Below are positions 1-10,005 of a DNA stretch of 64,000 nucleotides, one piece after another. The position numbers were made by a program, and so were the translations under genes. How positions within the stretch are numbered: the first letter of the stretch is position 1; each line of letters starts with the position of its first letter. Below the pieces are notes generated by a model, which was given only the letters and a program-made list of their open reading frames with translations, was not told where the DNA came from and searched no databases. The DNA is from Sesamum alatum (Eukaryota; Streptophyta; Magnoliopsida; Lamiales; Pedaliaceae): assembly GCA_034509735.1 (NCBI GenBank), contig JACGWO010000006.1:12291001-12355000 (forward strand), written 5' to 3'.

Positions 1-428
1 GAAAGAGAGAAGGAAAAAGCAGTAAAAGAGGCACACAGGCCCAACAAAAAATAAACCATACATTCGGTCTAGGGTTCGTGATCATCCATTTCCATCCAAC
101 ACACATAATCACATGATCCCATCATACAATTACAATATACCAACAACACATGATTCCCAATCATAAATATTCAAAATAATAAATGAATATGTGCGTAACG
201 TGTGAAAAATAAAACATAAATATTGGTAATATGATTTTCTCGTTTTAGGAAAACCTTTCCTCATTATTTTAAGTAAAATAACCCCGGGATTCCAAATCCA
301 ATTTATTTTACTCCTAAAATAATGTCTTTAGAAAATTAGGCATAATTGAACCCACAAAATGATTTTTCAGAATTAATTCAAAATTAAAACTGAAAATAAT
401 TAAAAAATAAAAGAAAACACTACTAGGG

Positions 429-832
429 CTTTGAAACCCTAGCAGCAACCGCCGCCGGCAGCGGCCTGCCGGCGCGCGCATAGGGCAGCAGGCTCAGCCT
501 GCCGCCCCTGCGCGCGCAGGCGTTGCCTAGCCGGGCGCGCGCGCGCCTGGCCGGCAACACGCTGCGCGGCCTAGGCATCCCGGCAGGCCGTCGCACGCGC
601 AGTCTCCCTTGCCTCGCGCGCGCGCTAGCCTGTTGGCTGCCGGCCGCGCCATGCGCAGTGCGCGCGCAGACGTGCACTGGGCACGCCTGCCGGGCGCGCG
701 CGTGCAGACTCCTCCGTCTGCGTGCGCGCGCGCCTGGCGGCGCTGCCCAGAGCTTGCCTGCGTGCGTCTGTCCTGCCGGCAGCGCGCGGCTGCGCGCGGC
801 CAGCCCTCCCGGCTGGCCGGCTGCGTCGTTTC
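429..832 (-). other. GC-rich island in copia leader
   Basis: This stretch of about 400 bp is very GC-rich with repeated CGCGCG runs, and both sides are AT-rich. Several long overlapping open frames on both strands result only from the scarcity of stop codons in such sequence. It lies between the primer site and the expected gag start. In reverse complement it is clearly related to 5333-5757: both contain a GCAGCGCCGCCAGGCGCGCG block followed by an ACGCAGACGGAGG block. I read it as structured untranslated leader RNA, not a gene. Confidence 0.7.
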
Positions 833-1030
833 TCGTTTTCCATTCAATTTTTCCACCCCGTTTCCCAAGAAAAATAGAAAAATACCAATATTTAGAAAAT
901 ACACACGAATCAAAAGCAATAAAAATGACATGCTTTAAAATCAAGAAAATCAAGATTTAATAAAAACCATGCCAATTTCACGTTTCATGCTTATAACGCA
1001 CATAAACCCTAGGCCTATACACCGAACCGG

Positions 1031-1042
1031 GCTCTGATACCA
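1031..1042 (-). other. Primer binding site (initiator Met-tRNA)
   Basis: On the minus strand this reads TGGTATCAGAGC, the classical plant copia primer binding site. It is one base from the LTR end (TTTCA at 1044-1048 in reverse complement), which fixes the LTR boundary and the element's orientation. Confidence 0.92.
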
Positions 1043-1043
1043 C

Positions 1044-3040
1044 TGAAAGAAATCGGTTGATCGTCCCGGGAATTGCGCGAATGCGGAATCGCGATATAAA
1101 ATAACATACAAAAATTAAAGCATGCTTTTAATAATAAAAGAACACGCTCAAGGGGTGTACCCTTGAGATTCCCGGTTGTTCGGTGTATCTCATGATTAAA
1201 CAACATGTAAAGAAATCATGGAGGCCATACAGTTGAAAATAAAGAGAGACGAAAAATAAAACGAGACCTACCCGTTGTCGTTTTCATCTTCAACGGCTAC
1301 ACGCGTTGTTCCCCGTTTTGCACCGAGGTCTCATTCTTGAGACCCTCCAAATCGTGACACACGATCCACCCACGTATCTTGCACGTCGTGCTAGCAACGA
1401 ACAAGTGTATATTTTGGAGTGGATGAATCAACAACACGTTATCAATTAACGATATTGATTCATCTAAGTTCTAATGTTCGAAGAACAAAAGAACTAGAAA
1501 ATATTTTTCTTGGAGAGTGGAGAGAGAGAGGGCGGACGAGAGAGAGGGGGGAGAGGCCGAAATTATGTGTGTGCTGTGTGTGTGTTGGAATTTCATCATC
1601 CCTCAAAAAGTTGGAAGCTAGAGGTATTTATAGAGGAGGAGTTTAATCCTCTTTAAACTCCTACTCTAAGAACTCTAATTTGTCTAGGATTTTGACCTAG
1701 TCAAAGTCCTAGTCAAACTAGTGTTTGACCTAGTCAAACAAATCCAAGCCTTCCATCTCCCCTTTCCATCTCAACCGTTGATTTTAATTTAATGGAATAT
1801 TTAAATCCCATTAAATATTCCAAAAGGCTATAAATAAATATAATAAATAAATATTAATATTTATTCTAAGCCCATTAAATCAACCCTTTAATAAATCCTA
1901 TTTATTAATTTAATTCCCTTTATCAAATAGAAGGAATTAATTTCTCCAAGAAAATATAGGACCCAATTAAATCTAATTTAATCATTCCTTTACTCCAATA
2001 TTTAATTCCAAATTAAAATACTAAGTGTGTGTGGATAGTGTGTGACTCTTTAGGTTCACCTTTCAGCTAGACTTGGTCGGATTCCTAGAATCCGTCCGTT
2101 ACCATGGGTGGTCATCTAGCAACGGTCCATGGCACTAGAGACTAGGTGAAATAATTGGGAATGAACATTTAGGCTCTAACAGTACACTTGTCCTTCTGTC
2201 TTCGGTCTCATCACTTAGAGTCTAAGGCACGGAAAAAGCAGGTACCCATTTTGGACCTAAGTGTCGGTCTGTCCTTACTTAACGCCGCAAGGGAAACCTT
2301 CCCTTCTGTTTAGTTACTGTGGCCACAGATTTTAGGGACAAGACACAGAGCATACATGAGACTCAACTGTCAATACCTTTTGACAGGAGACAGATCCTTT
2401 CTTGGAAAATACTGTCACCCTGTACACCCGAGCTGCACTAGACATGGCTTATGACTACTCAAGAGTATTTTGGCAATCTCTCACCATATCTAAGATACAG
2501 ACCTGATGCACAGGTGAACTTAGCAGTTCCTCAAGTCAAAGGACTTGGCCTGTACCGTTGGAACCGGGAATACACGTCATACCTTGCTGACCATACTGAA
2601 GGTCCTCCGTAAGACGGTTCCGGCGAGTCACCTCAGTCAGCTGCCTCCTAGCATGCTGACCCACTAACACTGCTTAGAAGACCTTCGTCACCCGTCGATG
2701 AAATACGACAGCAGATGCTTAGTGCAAGTCTCAAAGGGAATCCCGGTACCCATTTTCGGGATTCCTTGACTTGGAGATTTTCGGACTGATTCGGTAAGAC
2801 TGATTTCATGGACCTACCTCCAAGCGTAGTCCCAGTCCCCGAAATCGATTCTCAGTCCGTGGGCTTTGTTTGCGTAGTGAACAGAAATGTAAATGCAGAT
2901 ATAAGTGAACGTAAACAAAGTATTGCCATATGAATTTTCACTTCTTTATTCATAAATGTTTTTATCAAACACTAGAAATTGTCTGGACATAGGTTACATA
3001 TTCCTGCCAAAATTGGCTTACATGGTCACCTATTCTAACA
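1044..3040 (-). repeat. LTR of Cop-1 (full length, 1997 bp)
   Basis: On the minus strand the LTR starts TGTTAGAATAGGTGACC and ends in CTTTCA, so it has TG...CA ends. It matches the two solo LTRs at 16963-18944 and 21035-23015 in length and order of blocks: a U3 block containing CCATGGACCGTTGCTAGATGG, an AT-rich block, a TTGAC-rich cluster, a TATA box, and a U5-side block with GTAGCCGTTGAAGA. Confidence 0.9.
1625..1740 (-). promoter_or_regulatory. LTR promoter: TATA box plus W-box cluster
   Basis: On the minus strand a TATA box, CTATAAATA (1625-1633), is preceded by a cluster at about 1690-1738 holding five TTGACC/TTGACT motifs in both orientations. They are arranged as palindromes of the type TTTGACCTAGTCAAA. 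TTGACY is the WRKY W-box core. The same arrangement occurs in the other Cop-1 LTRs. A regulatory role is inferred from motif and position only. Confidence 0.6.
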
Positions 3041-3135
3041 CTAGGGTGATATACGCAGGGGTCCTTGGACAACTCTCTCCACACAGAGATGGGTTCAAAA
3101 ACACTATAATCAACCAAAGCCTCACGGTACTCTTG

Positions 3136-3475
3136 TCATGCTAAATATTCATCATGCACAAAACCCGTAGTCAGATTGAAATCATTTATGGTCATTTTTA
3201 AATCTTTACCAACCAATCGAAAACGAATAACATTGGGTGCAGTGAGCGTAAAAGGGTGTGATTTGTTGAAAATGAAAGTAGTATAAAATTCACAAAGAAA
3301 CTCACCAAACACAGGCATACGGATATGGGCAAACTCACGCCATTGCATATTAAAGAGCAAAGCATCAATGCTACCACGGATACCCAACGCATCTAAGGAA
3401 GGAAAATACAGAGACTTACCGGGGTTAAGTGGCCGAGTTTTGATAACAGCGTACCTTTCTTGTGTTCTTTAGAAG
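3136..3475 (-). pseudogene. Athila-type ORF1 domain fragment
   Basis: An open minus-strand frame runs from about 3475 to a stop at 3136. Its order of motifs fits the Athila ORF1 family seen in plant gypsy elements: an ERYAVIKTRPL-like segment, then SLDALGIRGSIDALL, then FNMQWREF, then GEFLCEFYTTF, and finally FRLVGKDLKMTINDFNL. There is no start codon context and the family is normally much longer, so this is a fragment. Family recognition is from pattern only. It may belong to the same Athila copy as the gag remnant at 5808-7035, which is on the same strand, with the copia piece 3967-5755 between them. Confidence 0.5.
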
Positions 3476-3966
3476 TGAAGTGGAGGAGACCTACGAGGTC
3501 CGTCTCGGCTGTGGACGGGATACCGGCGGTGGAGCTGAATCTGCCTCGTTTCCGATAAGTGTCGCGGAGGGTAGATACAGAGGAAGGTCCTAGGGCATCA
3601 GAAAGCTGGTTTGCGGCAAAAGCATTGTCAACCGCCGGAGCAGGTGGCGGTGGTGGCTAGGTCGGCGAGCCCCCCGTTGGCAGCAGCGACGGTTCAGCAG
3701 GAACAGAGGAGCGGGTGTGGATGCGGTGACCTCCTTTTCCGAGTGGCAGTCATTGGGCAAAAAGAGTAGCACGCCGATGGAACAGACAGTAGTGGCGGTG
3801 GCGACGGAAAAACGGCGCAGCAGCAGCGGCGCGCTGTGGTGTCGCGACTCGAACCGCAGCAGCAACGGCACCTCCTCAAGCGGGCAAGTTAATCGGTGAC
3901 AGCAGCAGCAGTGGAGCAGCAGCGGCGGCTTTCAGCGGCTTGGCTGTGCGTCAGCGGCGGAACGAC
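3476..3966. other. GC-rich trinucleotide-rich stretch, no gene assigned
   Basis: This stretch is rich in CAG/GCG-type triplets (for example 3815-3925) and has short open frames on both strands. On the minus strand it lies directly upstream of the ORF1-like fragment and may be its low-complexity N-terminal region. None of the frames shows a recognisable domain. ACGAC (3962-3966) abuts the LTR that follows. Confidence 0.4.
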
Positions 3967-5120
3967 TGTTAGAATAGGTGACCATGAGTGCCATGGACCG
4001 TAGACAGAAGGACAAGTGTACTGTTAGAGCCTAAATGTTCATCCCCGAATATTTCACCTAGTCTCTAGTGCCATGGACCGTTGCTAGATGGCCACCCATG
4101 GTTTGGAATCCGACCAAGTCTAGCTGAAAGGTGAACCTAAAGAGTCACACACTATCCACACACACATTTAGTATTTAATTTAGAATTAAATATTGGAGAG
4201 TAGGAATGATTAAATTGGATTTAATCGGGTCCTTTATTTTCTTGGAGAATTAATTCCTTCTATTTGATAAAAGAAATTAAATTAATAAATTAGATTTATT
4301 AAAGGAATTTATTTAATGGGCTTAAAATAAATATTTATATTTATTTAGGCCTTTTGGAATATTAAAATAGGTTTTAAATATTCCATTAAATTAAATCAAC
4401 GGTTGAGATAGAAAGGAGAGATGGATGGCTAGGATTGGTTTGACTAGGTCAAACACTAGGTTGACTAGGACTTTGACTAGGTCAAAATCCTAGTCAACAT
4501 AGAGTTCTTAGAGTTGGAGTTTAAAGAGGATTAAACTCCTCCTCTATATAAACCCCTAGCCTCCTACAATTTGCAGGATGATGATTCTTGAAAACACACA
4601 CAACACACACTCTCCTCTCCTCTCTCTCGCCCGCCTCTCTCTCCCCCACTCTCCAAGAAAATTGTTTTTCTTGTTCCCTTGTTCTTGGAACATTAGAACT
4701 AAAGAAGATCAATCCCGTTAATCATAACGCGTGGTTGATCTATCCTCTCCATAAACACTTGTTCGTTGCTAGCACGACGTGCAAGAATACGTGGGTGGAT
4801 CGTGTCTCACGATTTGGAGGATCTCAAGAACGAGGTCTTGGTGCAAAATGGGGAACAACGCGAGTAGCCGTTGAAGACGAAAACGACAACGGGTAGGTCT
4901 CGTTTTAAAATTTTCGTCCCTCTTTATTTTTAACCCTATGGCCTCCATGATTGTTGTATGCTTTAATTCATGAGATACACCAAACACCCGGGAATTTAAA
5001 AGGCACACCCTTTGAACGTGTTCTTTATTTAATTAAAGCATGTTTTAATTCCGTAATTTTAATTTTATACCGCGCTTCCGCATTCGCGCAATTTCCCGGG
5101 ACGATCCACAATCTCTTTCA
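3967..5120 (+). repeat. LTR of Cop-1 with about 0.8 kb U3 deletion
   Basis: It starts TGTTAGAATAGGTGACCATG and ends ATCTCTTTCA. Compared with the 1982-bp solo LTR at 16963-18944, the first 20-odd bases are followed almost directly by the AGACAGAAGGACAAGTG block that lies about 0.8 kb into the full LTR. A short copy of GTGCCATGGACCG sits at the joint; this sequence also occurs further down the same LTR, which suggests a template-switch or microhomology deletion. Confidence 0.85.
4437..4552 (+). promoter_or_regulatory. LTR promoter: W-box cluster and TATA box
   Basis: Six TTGACC/TTGACT motifs in alternating orientation lie at about 4439-4498, followed about 45 bp later by CTATATAAA (4544-4552). 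The arrangement equals that of the solo LTR at 18251-18366. Transcription would be expected to start roughly 30 bp after the TATA box, in the CA/CT-rich stretch at about 4575-4655. Confidence 0.6.
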
Positions 5121-5121
5121 G

Positions 5122-5133
5122 TTGTATCAGAGC
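5122..5133 (+). other. Primer binding site (one mismatch)
   Basis: TTGTATCAGAGC differs from the copia consensus TGGTATCAGAGC at one base. It starts one base after the LTR end and shows that 3967-5120 was a 5' LTR of a plus-strand element. Confidence 0.85.
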
Positions 5134-5332
5134 CCAGTTCGGTGTATAGGCCTAGGGTTTTATGTGCGTTTTAAGCATGAAACGTGTTTTGGCATGTTTT
5201 AATTAATTCTTGACTTTCTTGATTATTAAAGCATGTTGTTTTATTGCTTTTAATTCGTGTGAATTCTGCAAAATTGGTATTTTCTATTTTTCTTGGGAAA
5301 CGGGGGTGGAAATTGAACGAGAAAAATGAAGA

Positions 5333-5757
5333 AACGCCGCAGTCGCGCAGCTGGTCGCGCAAGGCCGCGCGCTGCCATCCAGGCAGGCAGCACGGCCGGG
5401 CCTCAGACAGGCACTGGCCTGGCGCGCGTGCAAACGGGCAACGGAGCCCGCGTGCACTCGCCACGGCCAGCGTGGAGGGCGACGCCTCCAGGCGCGCGCG
5501 CGCGCCCACAGATGCGGGAGAAGAGTCCGCGCGCGGACGGACACCAGGCAGCGCCGCCAGGCGCGCGCGTACGCAGACGGAGGTGTCTGCGTGCGCGCGC
5601 CAGGCGTGCCTAGTGCGCGTCTGCGCGCGCGCTGCACAAGCGCAGGTGCGCGGCTGACGACCAGCAGGCCAGCGCGCGCGCGCGAGGCAGGGGAGCCTGC
5701 GCGCGCGACGGCCTCCCGGAACACCAGGCCGCGCAGAGCGCTGCCGACCAAGGATTA
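5333..5757 (+). other. GC-rich island in copia leader
   Basis: This is the counterpart of the island at 429-832, in plus orientation and at the same place relative to the primer site. It is very GC-rich with CGCGCGCG runs. Long frames are open on both strands only because of composition. It ends at the junction with Athila sequence. Confidence 0.7.
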
Positions 5758-5807
5758 GACGACGACGAGGATGTGATTAAATTAGATTTTACCTGCTTGC
5801 TCTCTCC

Positions 5808-7035
5808 TTAGGTGTCTTCACTCGTCTCCTCATCTCTTTTAGCTTTCTTTGATGCTGGTTCAATTGGTTCAAGCTCGTTACCACTCTGAAGTGTTATCGC
5901 ACTAACATTCGCCTTTGGATTTGTCTCTGTCTGTGACGGGAGCTTCCCGGATGCTTGAGCTTCCAACCTACTAACCGATGTCGCTAACTGCGCAAACTGG
6001 TTCCCCAAGTGTTGCATGTCGGCCTCTGTTTTTTGCATGTTCGCCTCCGTCCTTTGCAAGCTCGCCTCCGTCCTCTCTTGAAACTGTTGAGTAGTAATAG
6101 CAATGGATTTGATGATATCCTCTAAACTTATGCTGGAATTTGATGCTTGAGGTGGGGCTTATGTAGGTGCCGGCGGAAGTCAGTTGAAGAATTGTGGTTG
6201 TTGCCTTGATTGCTCCTCATTACTCCTATAACTGAAGTTTGGGTGGTCTTTCCACCCCGGGTTGTAGAAATTGGAGTAAGGATCATATTTCTGTTGGGGG
6301 TTTCCGGGAAATCCCCCTACGGCATTCACTTCTAGCAATGCTCCTTGTTGCAACGATGGGCATGCCTCGGTTGGATGTCCATGCCCCGAGCATATCCCAC
6401 AAACCATTGCTCCTTGAACCTTTCCTGCAGCCATTTGATGTACAAGAACAGTTAGTTCAGAGAGTTTTCCTGCTAATTCGTTGGTGCTTACCTCATTAAC
6501 TTTGGGGACACCTCCCCCTGTGTGGTAGCCAAACTGCCTATACGTTTCCGCCATGGTAGAGATCAAACGACATGCCTTGTCTGGGGTCTTGTCAACTAGG
6601 GCTCCGCCGCTTGCGGCATCTACCATCCCTCTATCATTTCCAGAAAGCCCTTCGTAAAAGTATTGGATGAGGAGTGGTTCGGTAATCTGGTGGTTGGGGT
6701 AACTCGCGACAAGTACCTTGAATCTCTCCCAATACTCATACAAGGATTCCCCATTTAACTGCCTAATTCCGCAAATCTCCTTCCGAATATGAGTGGCCTT
6801 GGACGTGGGGAACAATTTCTGCAAGAACTGTGATTGCATGTCTGCCCATGTCTTAATGGATCCTGATGGAAGATAGTACAGCCAATCTTTAGCCTTGTCC
6901 TTCAGTGAGAACGGAAAAGCTGTCGATCTCACTTGTTCAGCCATTACTTCCTTGGGGTTTCATTCCTGAGCATACCACATGAAATTCTTTCAAGTGCTTG
7001 TGCGGGTCTTCTCCTGCAAGACCATGATAGATGAA
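5808..7035 (-). pseudogene. Athila-like gypsy gag, decayed
   Basis: This is a Gag capsid/nucleocapsid region of an Athila-type gypsy retrotransposon. Reading the minus strand from about 7035, it shows HGLAGEDPHKHLKEFH, then FPFSLKDKAKDWLYYLPSGS, then EYWERFKVL and YFYEGL (the retrotrans_gag core). A zinc knuckle C-X2-C-X4-H-X4-C follows (CGICSGHGHPTEAC), and then the GKLPSQTETNPKANVSAITL segment that precedes the protease. Breaks seen are a one-base frameshift near 6950, an in-frame TGA at 6180-6182 and an in-frame TAA about 20 bases further on. Both ends are truncated. The rest of pol is absent. Confidence 0.88.
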
Positions 7036-7377
7036 AAGTCCAATTCAAGGAGTTCATCTCACCAATCGTTATGTCTATCATAGGTCACTACGAGTTAATT
7101 CCATAACCAAGCATTCAATCCTGAAATTCATTAGGATAGCCCTAACGAATCCCTATTTTCCCATCGTAGTGGATTTGACTCAAGCATCTAAATTCGAGAT
7201 CTTATCGCCAGTCCAAACACATTTTTAGACGTTACTATCTGCTCACAGAGATGGTGGGAAAAGGTGACGTTCGAATGCTCGAGTCAACTCAGTAGAAAAT
7301 ACAACGGATCCATTAACTATGCCCGTGTTATAGGCCGTTCATGCATCTGCTTGAGACATATGAGTGATTGGCTTTAG

Positions 7378-7391
7378 ATGGAGTGGGAGAT
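7378..7391 (+). other. Polypurine tract of copia element
   Basis: GATGGAGTGGGAGA lies immediately before the LTR start (one T intervenes before TG). GTGGGAGAT next to TGTTAG is the usual plus-strand primer arrangement of plant copia elements and defines the LTR as a 3' LTR. Confidence 0.75.
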
Positions 7392-9017
7392 TGTTAGAAT
7401 GGGTGACTGCAAAGGCAATTAGATTGGGTTGTTGTAATCTACTTTCGAACAATTTTGATGTAATATAATATTTGTTTTTTGAATAACAATGATATTCAAT
7501 CAATGGCATTTGTTCGTTGTTGTGTTTACTGTTTTATATTAATACTCTATTAACTCCACAACAAAGCCCACAGACCTGACATTTCAATCCAAGAGGTTAG
7601 ACTGCGCATGGTTGGTAGTCATGAAACCAACCTCTGTGGATTGGTCTGAAACATTCCAAGTCAAGGACCTCGAGACAGGGCATCGAGGGTCAAAGAGAAA
7701 CTTGCACTAATGATTACAGCCGTGTTTCATCGGTAGGAGACATAGGTCGCCTATGAAATCTTAGTGGGTTGGTTGGCTACGTAGTCGACTGAGTGAACTG
7801 ACTCATGAGAATCGTCATATAGAAGCCTATTGAGACTTGGTCAGTATAACTGGAAATTTCGGCTTCGATAGGACGAGATTAGTCCTCAGACTTGAGGAAC
7901 CATGGTAGTCGCATGCACACGACGCCTGCAACTTAGATTTGGCAAGCAACGCCTGTGTCTAAAGATACGGTTGTTATAAACTTTATCTAGTGCAATCGAA
8001 ATGTATAGTGAGGACGGTACGTTCCAAGATAGAATCCATCTCCTATCAGTATTATGATGGTAGATTCTCATAAACGTTTTGAGATACATTTTTCCTTAGA
8101 ATTTATGGCCACAGTGACTGAATTAGTGCGATAGGTTTACTCAGTGGTAGTTTAGTAGTAAACAAGGGATCCCGAGTATTGAGTATAGACTCCTAGTTAA
8201 GGATGGGAACCGACGCTCAATTTCATGTTCTAGACTATGGCCAGGAGACAATAGATGGAAGGACCATACACGTATGCATTCAGGAGCCTAAATCTTCACG
8301 CTATATTTCGCCTAGTCTCTAGTGCTATGGACCGTTGCTAGACGGCCACCCATGGTAATGGGCCATTTCTGATTATGGGATAATCGGAAGCAATTAAATT
8401 AGATTTAATTGATCAGTGTTGGACAGTGGTCCAAGTCTAGCTGATGGAGAACCTAAAGAATCACACACGATTCACTGAATGTGAAAGGAATTAGTTAAGA
8501 ATTAATTTCGAAAGATGGATTAATTTAATTAGAGTAAATTGATTTCTTTGGAGAACATAAATGATAAGATCATTTATGAAATAATTTATGGGATGGATTT
8601 CCCAAAAGTTTATTTAATGAGGCTAATCAAATTTTGGATTTTAGCTTTCGTAAATTAATTGGATTAATTTATTTGGCTTAATTCATAGGTTAGATTTATG
8701 AATTAAATAGAGTGGGATCCCTTTAAGATGATTAAAGGGATGGAATTTTATGTTGGGCTTGAATATTAAATTGAATTTAATATGACCTCCATTGGACTTT
8801 TGGTTCACTTATATTGTATTTGATTCAATCCTAGTCCATAAAAGCCCAAGAGAAATGGATGGTCATGATTTGATCATGGGAAAGAAAGATGGATGGCCGA
8901 GATCCCTCCTCTAAGAGGAAGAAAATCGACCATCATAGAGGTAGTGGTGGAAATTATGGCTCGTTGGAAGTTTCCTAGAGAGTTTGTGTAGGTTAAATGA
9001 CTAGGTCATTTAAATAC
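7392..9017 (+). repeat. Cop-2 3' LTR, truncated
   Basis: It contains the shared LTR blocks in order: CCTCGAGACAGGGCATCGAG near 7670, a GGATGGGAACCGACGC block near 8200 and GGACCGTTGCTAGACGGCC near 8330, followed by AT-rich sequence. It lacks the promoter, R and U5 parts. A 21-nt near-palindrome (8993-9013, TTAAATGAC-TAG-GTCATTTAA) sits just before the break. Confidence 0.8.
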
Positions 9018-9535
9018 AAGTCTGAGGACTATTCCCGTACTATCGGAACTGGAGAAATCCAATCATATCGACCAAGCCTCCAAGACTTCCATATGGTGAT
9101 CCCGTAAGTCAGTTCAGTCGGCTCGACCCCAGTCGACCAACCCACCAAGATCGTGTAGACGTCCCACGCTTGTCGCAGATGAAACACGGCACTCAACCAA
9201 TGAACACGACTCTTGGTGCAAGGCTCTATAGGACTAGCGATGCCCTGTCTCGAGGTCCTCGACTTGGAATGTTTCAGACCCAACTCTTTATCAGTTGGTT
9301 TCATGACCACCATCCAATGCGTGGCCCAACTGCATGAGTTGTTAATCGTGGTCTGTGGGCTTTGTTGTGATATATGTAAAACACCATTTTAACATATGGA
9401 AAATAAGCACAACAAAGAAGGTACCATTGGTAACGAATACTCATTTTATTCATTACATAATATTATAATACACCAAGTTGTCTAATAGGTTACAAAATGT
9501 CAAATCTATTGACTTTCTGGTCACATATTCTAACA
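9018..9535 (-). repeat. Cop-2 LTR fragment, opposite orientation
   Basis: It matches the right-hand 520 bp of the LTR at 14729-16922 at roughly 90% or more by eye and ends in the same ATTCTAACA. What follows (9536 onwards) is also the same sequence as follows 16922. The fragment is therefore part of a larger duplicated block rather than an independent insertion. Confidence 0.8.
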
Positions 9536-10005
9536 ATTGTTTAGTAGGGTTGCTCATAACAAGGACCTTGAAACACACATTAGTGTGTCCGCGCCAACAC
9601 CCATGACACGAGATGTTCCCCTAAAGGGCGTGTGTCGTGTGAGCAAGCTTCCACGAGATGTCTCCTATGCGCTCTGAGATGGTTTAGACTCTGAAAGTAA
9701 ATTAGATTGGTGGTTTTAGGAACTATTCGTCAATCTTTATTACAACAACGTTATCCTAATGAATAAAGTAAGTATTCATCACTATCACTGTGTTTGTTGT
9801 GCTTACGACTAACATTGAACGGCGTTTCAACATCATAACAAATGCCTACAGACCAATTGAATAACCCATGTAGTTAGGTTGCGCAATGGATGGCGGCTAT
9901 GAAATCAACTTCTGAGGTTTGGTCAGAAACGTTCCAAGTCGAGGACCTCGAGACTAGGCATCACTAAGTATTGCATTCACTAAGTGAGTGCCGAGTTTCA
10001 TTGGC
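9536..10005 (+). repeat. Copy of composite LTR start (empty-site copy)
   Basis: It is homologous to 16923-16962 plus 18945-19380, but without the solo LTR that interrupts that copy. It reads through CTTGAAACACACATTAG uninterrupted, which is the pre-insertion state of the site at 16958-16962. It breaks at about 10005, where reversed copia RNase H sequence begins. Confidence 0.8.

Larger units (their letters stand above)
1..3040 (-). mobile_element. Ty1/copia element (family Cop-1), 5' end only
   Basis: This is the 5' end of a minus-strand copia element whose coding part lies to the left of the window. It consists of a 5' LTR (1044-3040), a primer binding site complementary to initiator Met-tRNA (1031-1042) and about 1 kb of untranslated leader (1-1030). 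The leader resembles the leaders at about 13.9-14.7 kb and 36.3-37.1 kb, sharing for example GAGGCACACAGGCC at its far end. It contains a GC-rich island (429-832) inside AT-rich sequence. No gag start is reached. Right flank CTAGG (3041-3045) would be the target duplication, but the matching copy is outside the window. Confidence 0.85.
3967..5755 (+). mobile_element. Cop-1 copia element, plus strand, 5' end
   Basis: It comprises a 5' LTR (3967-5120), a primer site (5122-5133) and a leader with a GC-rich island. It stops at about 5755, where Athila sequence on the opposite strand begins, so gag-pol is missing. The leader just after the primer site mirrors that of the minus-strand element at 1-1030, including GTGTATAGGCCTAGGGTTT. 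Loss of the interior could be a deletion or a later rearrangement. Confidence 0.8.
7036..9017 (+). mobile_element. Copia element (family Cop-2), plus strand, 3' end
   Basis: About 340 bp of 3' internal non-coding sequence ends in a polypurine tract (7378-7391) followed by an LTR that starts TGTTAGAATGGG at 7392. The LTR breaks off near 9017, before its promoter region, and is joined to a Cop-2 LTR in the opposite orientation. No coding sequence of this copy is present, because Athila gag abuts it on the left. Confidence 0.75.

Noticed and set aside
423..960. Several overlapping ORFs of 70-180 aa on both strands
   Set aside because: They result from the GC-rich island having few stop codons. 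Both strands are open, products are low-complexity Arg/Ala/Pro-rich, and the site is copia leader.
1690..1740. Regularly spaced short palindromes as a possible CRISPR-like array
   Set aside because: Spacing is irregular, units are under 16 bp, and the same cluster lies in the U3 of several plant LTRs.
3590..3899. Ser/Arg/Leu-rich ORFs on both strands
   Set aside because: They are read-through of CAG/GCG triplet-rich sequence without a recognisable domain.
5171..5751. Overlapping ORFs of 95-155 aa on both strands
   Set aside because: They arise from the same GC-rich leader composition effect in the second Cop-1 element; no domain and no conserved frame with the island at 429-832.
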